Positions 61,230 through 64,000 of a stretch of 64,000 bases of DNA are shown here, in pieces. Source of the DNA: Nostoc sp. ATCC 43529. GTDB lineage: Bacteria > Cyanobacteriota > Cyanobacteriia > Cyanobacteriales > Nostocaceae. The notes under the pieces are model-generated. The model did not search any database, had not been told where the DNA came from, and was given only the letters and a program-made list of their open reading frames with translations. Positions within the stretch are counted from its first letter, which is position 1. The number at the start of each line of letters is the position of its first letter. A program made the position numbers and the translations under genes. Location of the stretch: assembly GCA_003326205.1 (NCBI GenBank), contig LWTK01000044.1, forward strand, positions 79,420-143,419. The letters are read 5' to 3'.

Positions 61230-61738
61230 TGGGCATTAGGGATTGGGTATGGGGCATTGGGTATGGGGCATTGGGCATGGGGCAAGGGGCAAGGGGCAAA
61301 GGGCAAGGGGCAAGGGGCATTGGGCATTGGGCATGGGGCATAGCGAATGAGTCTTTGATACTCGTGAATGAGTCTTTGATACTCGTGAATGAGTCTTTGA
61401 TACTCGACGACAAGTCTTTGATACTCGCCGATGAGTCTTTAATACTCGCCGACAAGTCTTTGATACTCGCCGACGAGTCTTTAATACTCGTGAATGAGTC
61501 TTTGATACTCGACGACGAGTCTTTGATACTCGCGAACGAGTCTTTGATACTCGCCGACAAGTCTTTGATACTCGCGAACGAGTCTTTGATACTCGCCGAC
61601 AAGTCTTTGATACTCGCGAACGAGTCTTTAATACTCATGAATCCAATTGAGTTTTCCACCTGTCTCATGCCCCTTGCCCAATGCCCCTTGCCCTTTGCCC
61701 TTTGCCCCTTGCCCTTTGCCCCTTGCCCAATGCCCAAT
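61200..61738. repeat. GGGCATT/GGGCAAG repeat tracts flanking a 21-bp palindromic array
   Basis: The spacer between the C39 exporter and the HlyD-like gene is wholly repetitive. GGGCATT/GGGGCAA tracts occupy about 61205-61342, the 21-bp array 61343-61638 and complementary TGCCCCTTGCCC tracts about 61664-61738. The outer tracts could pair into a giant hairpin with the array in the loop. Confidence 0.88.
61343..61638. repeat. Fourteen-copy 21-bp tandem array of palindromic units
   Basis: The unit is GAGTCTTTGATACTCG plus about five variable bases (CGAAC, CCGAC, TGAAT, ACGAC). Within each unit GAGT and ACTC are complementary, so every copy can form a small hairpin. There are 14 copies with no unique spacers. 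The minus strand has an unbroken frame that translates to SIKDSFA/SIKDLSA/SIKDSSA units with an ATG just before the first repeat. Confidence 0.9.
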
Positions 61739-63178
61739 TTAATAAATCCCAGTCCAAGAGCGTAGCATAGGAATAATATAAGAAATAGGTGCTTTTTCTC
61801 CAACTTTAACTTGGACAGAAGTACTTGTGCCGGAAGATATTTTTACATCTGAACCATTAGAAGATGACCATTTGTAGCCACTAATTGATGTACTATTTTC
61901 TTCTAGTTCCACAAGAGCTTGTACTTTTGCTTCACCTTTACCTGCAAGACTAGCGGCAATTTCTTTGTTACCAATGATCGCTGTGATATCTTGTGTAGTT
62001 ACCGGAAAAGCAGAGATATTCGCAACGGTTCCGACAATACCACCTTCGCGTTCGCGTTTGGCAAAGCTGGGAGTCACTTGTACTGCCATTCCTGGCTTAA
62101 TTTGCTTACCATCTTTATTCGCAAAGTAAACCAGACTCATCAGTTTTGAATTTGGCTGTTCGGCTTCGATTGACCCCAACCGAGTACCCGGATTCATCAT
62201 TTGACCTGGAACAACACTCACTTCGAGAATGTGACCATTATATTTACTGATGATTCTACTTTCTTGAGATAATTGCAGTTCTAATTGGGCAATTCGGCGT
62301 TTAACTTCTCGAATTTGATTGGCTTTATCAATTTTTTGCTTGAGGTCTTGTTCTTGTAATTTAGTATTTTGAGTATTTAGTTGTTTAATTTGGGTTTTAA
62401 TTTCGTCAATCCTATTAAGATTTTCGAGATATTCTCGTTGTGTAGTAGTTTCTTGGATTTCCAGATCCTTTAGTTGCACATCAATTTCAGATAGTTCTGC
62501 TTGAGTATTGAAGTATTCCTGTTCGGCTTGCACCACCATATCTTGACTGATAACGCGATCGCTAAAAAGCCGACGACGATTATCTACCCGTGCTTGTAAA
62601 CTTTTCAGTAAGTAATTAATTTGTTGTTTGCGAGAATTAATACTTTGACGTTTTTGGGCGATCGCTTTTAGAGTTTGGTCGCGTAATTTGGGCGCACTTT
62701 GCTCTCGGCGCAGATTATTTTCCAAATCCATTTTCTGCTGTCCCAGAGTAATAATCTGTTGCTCAATTAGTAGCTTTTGGAGTCTGTCGGTTTCTTGATT
62801 TTGAGTTTGCAATTGTTGTAACTTGACTTGCTCTTGCTGTAATTGCTGTTTCAGCACCGATTGGTCGATGATACCCAGTACATCACCTTGTTTAATAACA
62901 TCCCCCGGCTTCACCTTGAGAGTTAGTAACGGTCCAGAACTAGGTGCTTGAAATTCCACAACATGGTGCGGTTTAATCAAGATGCCTTGACCTGTGACAG
63001 TGAGAGGAATTCTACCAAACACACTCCAAGCCCCAGCCACAGCAACCACAAAACCCATAGTAGATAAAGTCAGCCAAGCTTGAGGCTTGACCACATTTAT
63101 CGCTCGGTCTAGTTGTTCCGGTGAAGACAAGCGGTCTAGCGCTTCTGGGCGGAAAATGTGGCTATGTTTGAGTTGCAT
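61739..63178 (-). CDS. NHLM-type secretion protein (HlyD/membrane-fusion family)
   Basis: The protein has 479 residues. A hydrophobic helix (LTLSTMGFVVAVAGAWSVFG, about residues 36-55) anchors it in the plasma membrane. Lipoyl/biotinyl-like half-motifs (VVEFQAPSSGPLLTLKVKPG and ...GHILEVSVVPGQMMNPG) flank a long coiled coil (about 110-300) rich in Gln, Glu and Leu, and a beta-barrel-like C-terminus follows. This is the adaptor of a type-1-like or NHLM peptide export complex, linking the ABC exporters to the periplasm or outer membrane. AGGAGGAG precedes the ATG at 63178. It is first of the three export genes. Confidence 0.9.
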   Translation of the reverse strand: MQLKHSHIFRPEALDRLSSPEQLDRAINVVKPQAWLTLSTMGFVVAVAGAWSVFGRIPLTVTGQGILIKPHHVVEFQAPSSGPLLTLKVKPGDVIKQGDVLGIIDQSVLKQQLQQEQVKLQQLQTQNQETDRLQKLLIEQQIITLGQQKMDLENNLRREQSAPKLRDQTLKAIAQKRQSINSRKQQINYLLKSLQARVDNRRRLFSDRVISQDMVVQAEQEYFNTQAELSEIDVQLKDLEIQETTTQREYLENLNRIDEIKTQIKQLNTQNTKLQEQDLKQKIDKANQIREVKRRIAQLELQLSQESRIISKYNGHILEVSVVPGQMMNPGTRLGSIEAEQPNSKLMSLVYFANKDGKQIKPGMAVQVTPSFAKREREGGIVGTVANISAFPVTTQDITAIIGNKEIAASLAGKGEAKVQALVELEENSTSISGYKWSSSNGSDVKISSGTSTSVQVKVGEKAPISYIIPMLRSWTGIY

Positions 63179-63390
63179 TGTTCTCCTCCTTACTGACAGC
63201 GCTTAGATTCTCAAGGCTTTTAGAGTTCTAAGATAAATTGAAATCGGGGAGAACTAGGGGAGAACGAGCAGGAGGCAGAAGGCAGGAGGTAGAGGGCAGG
63301 AGGTAGAGGGCAGGAGGTAGAGGGCAGGAGGTGGAGGGCAGGAGGTGGAGGGCAGGAGGTGGAGGGCAGGGGGCAGGGGGGAGAAGGGTT
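63179..63390. repeat. Purine-rich 14-bp tandem repeat (GGAGGTAGAGGGCA)
   Basis: From about 63268 to 63380 the sequence is a tandem of GGCAGGAGGTAGAG / GGCAGGAGGTGGAG units. The rest of the gap, 63181-63267, is AT-rich and probably contains the promoter of the export cassette. Confidence 0.8.
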
Positions 63391-63585
63391 TTAAGACTTG
63401 ATCTTTTGAATGCTTGAGACTAAAATTCCTTGAAAACTATCGACTTCTTCCAAGATAGGAGTAAATAGTTCAGGGGATGCTAATCTAACTTCCTTAGAAA
63501 TAATCAACTGAGTGTCAAGTTCTCGAAGTGAACCTAAAGCAATGTGTAGAAATTGGATATATTCGTTGCGTGTTCGTCTTCCATA
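63391..63585 (-). pseudogene. 3' exon of a four-helix-bundle (S23/23S-rRNA-IVP type) gene interrupted by a group II intron
   Basis: On the minus strand an open frame starting directly at the intron 3' boundary encodes 64 residues: YGRRTRNEYIQFLHIALGSL, then RELDTQLIISKEVRLASPEL and a final helix ending SIQKIKS. This is the C-terminal half of the four-helix-bundle family related to the 23S rRNA intervening-sequence protein. The N-terminal half would lie upstream of the intron, beyond the window end. Whether the intron still splices, restoring the reading frame, cannot be decided. The family function is unknown. Confidence 0.75.
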
Positions 63586-63591
63586 GTTAAA

Positions 63592-63929
63592 CTAAGCCGG
63601 AGAGTCGCCCCTCCGACTCGTCTGCAAAACCGGACGTGAAAGTTTCCCTTCATCCGGCTCCTCGATGATTTGGTGTTTGTCATACATACCTCTATCTTGG
63701 GAAGTTTTTGTATCGTGGCAGTGACGATGAAGTAATTGGAAATTACTATATGTATCTTTTCCTCCTTTGGCTTTTGGAATGATATGGTCTACTTCCAATT
63801 TGTCTCCATCTTTAAATGTCAAACCACAGAAACATTTTGCAACTTAAATGTTTTCCTCTCTAGCTTTCGCCAGGGGATTTCATTCCATTCCATCATCGGT
63901 GTTTGCTGCCGTGCTTTAGACTTGTTCAT
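63592..63929 (-). pseudogene. Intron-encoded protein with internal deletion (RT domain lost, HNH kept)
   Basis: The ATG at 63929 opens a frame reading MNKSKARQQTPMMEW, NEIPWRKLERKTFKLQ, the standard N-terminus of group II intron reverse transcriptase/maturases. Right after KLQ the frame ends (stop near 63820), and in another frame the text KCFCGLTFKDGDKLEVDHII, PKAKGGKD, LLHRHCHDTKTS appears, the C-terminal HNH endonuclease domain of the same protein. Thus about 450-500 residues (the whole RT and maturase X domains) are missing and the junction (about 63835-63845) is frame-shifted. The element cannot retrotranspose by itself. Confidence 0.8.
63627..63660 (-). ncRNA. Group II intron domain V
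   Basis: A 34-nt stem-loop with GAGCCGGATGAAGGG on the 5' side and ACGTCCGGTTT on the 3' side, GAAA tetraloop-like centre and the AGC triad. This is the ribozyme catalytic core. Confidence 0.8.
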
Positions 63930-64000
63930 TGCTACTTGTACCTATTCATTCCAAGTCATCGTGAGTCTGTTAGCATATTTTGGGTATTACCCCAAACGTT

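Larger units (their letters stand above)
63586..64000 (-). mobile_element. Group II intron, degenerate (3' part; 5' end beyond window)
   Basis: Domain V is recognisable at about 63627-63660 on the minus strand: GAGCCGGATGAAGGG, GAAA-containing loop and ACGTCCGGTTT, preserving the AGC catalytic triad. Domain VI follows (63586-63625), ending TTAGTTTAAC with the expected A-pyrimidine 3' end. Upstream, a broken intron-encoded protein frame is present. The coding order and layout match cyanobacterial group II introns. The exon downstream is the S23-type gene. Confidence 0.82.

Noticed and set aside
61343..61638. CRISPR array
   Set aside because: The repeats are head to tail at 21 bp with no unique spacers and no cas genes nearby. 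It is a tandem repeat, not a CRISPR.
61229..61765. 178-residue plus-strand frame of LILADES/LILANES units
   Set aside because: It is the complementary reading of the palindromic array, with repeat-derived ends. If either strand codes, the minus strand is in the direction of the export genes; both may be non-coding.

Overview
The window comes from the chromosome of a filamentous, most likely heterocyst-forming cyanobacterium (Nostoc/Anabaena/Calothrix type). The evidence is a form IB RuBisCO operon in the order rbcL-rbcX-rbcS, a DnaE catalytic subunit that ends in the cyanobacterial split intein, a plant-type ferredoxin, many HIP1 octamers (GCGATCGC) and dense short repeats typical of this group. 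The repeats include heptamer tracts such as TAATGAC, GTTAGGA and CTGCCTC, GGGCATT tracts, hairpin elements and MITE-like elements. The genus call is inference; the phylum call is firm.

Layout. 1-4.5 kb: end of a beta-helix surface protein, 4-hydroxyphenylpyruvate dioxygenase, an SDR and an unusual zinc-ribbon/NYN/OST-HTH-like fusion. 4.7-10.2 kb: high-affinity phosphate operon pstS-C-A-B-B on the minus strand. 10.4-20 kb: mixed housekeeping genes (hemE, epimerase, GNAT, FkbM methyltransferase, LD-carboxypeptidase, sugar-binding lipoprotein, GT2, VOC protein) and a toxin-gene remnant. 20.2-27.6 kb: split dnaE N-half, a DAACS symporter, a 59-residue protein, panB and a secreted beta-propeller. 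28.5-33.2 kb: RuBisCO operon, sufE and a hydrolase-like protein. 33.3-36.2 kb: CobW-type zinc GTPase and WD40 protein behind two Zur-like palindromes. 36.3-43.7 kb: tRNA-Ser(GGA), two ferredoxins, a nuclease, an inositol phosphatase-like protein, a J-domain/TPR protein, hisZ, a LivF/NatE-like ATPase, a SLOG protein and a Tat-exported beta-carbonic anhydrase. 44.6-55.6 kb: UbiD, an SH3 protein, a DUF4058 protein, a glycine-rich membrane protein divergent from a PD-(D/E)XK-TPR fusion, and a His-rich zinc/cadmium ATPase. 56-63.2 kb: a complete NHLM-type peptide export cassette (HlyD-like, C39 peptidase-ABC, second ABC). 63.4-64 kb: a degenerate group II intron interrupting a four-helix-bundle (S23-type) gene; its 5' end lies beyond the window.

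Functional links. The Pst operon imports phosphate. RbcX chaperones RbcL, and the exported carbonic anhydrase contributes to inorganic carbon handling. The CobW/WD40 pair looks like a zinc-starvation response, while the P-type ATPase handles zinc excess. The NHLM cassette should cleave leader peptides and export a ribosomal peptide whose precursor is not visible here.

The most striking general signal is that intergenic-type short repeats have entered genes. In-frame repeat-derived insertions are seen in the dioxygenase, the DUF4058 protein and the C39 transporter, and the start codons of three genes lie inside repeat tracts. The other main highlights are the RT-deleted group II intron, the 14-copy 21-bp palindromic array inside the NHLM cassette, and the nuclease-TPR/membrane protein pair as a possible uncharacterised defence-like locus.
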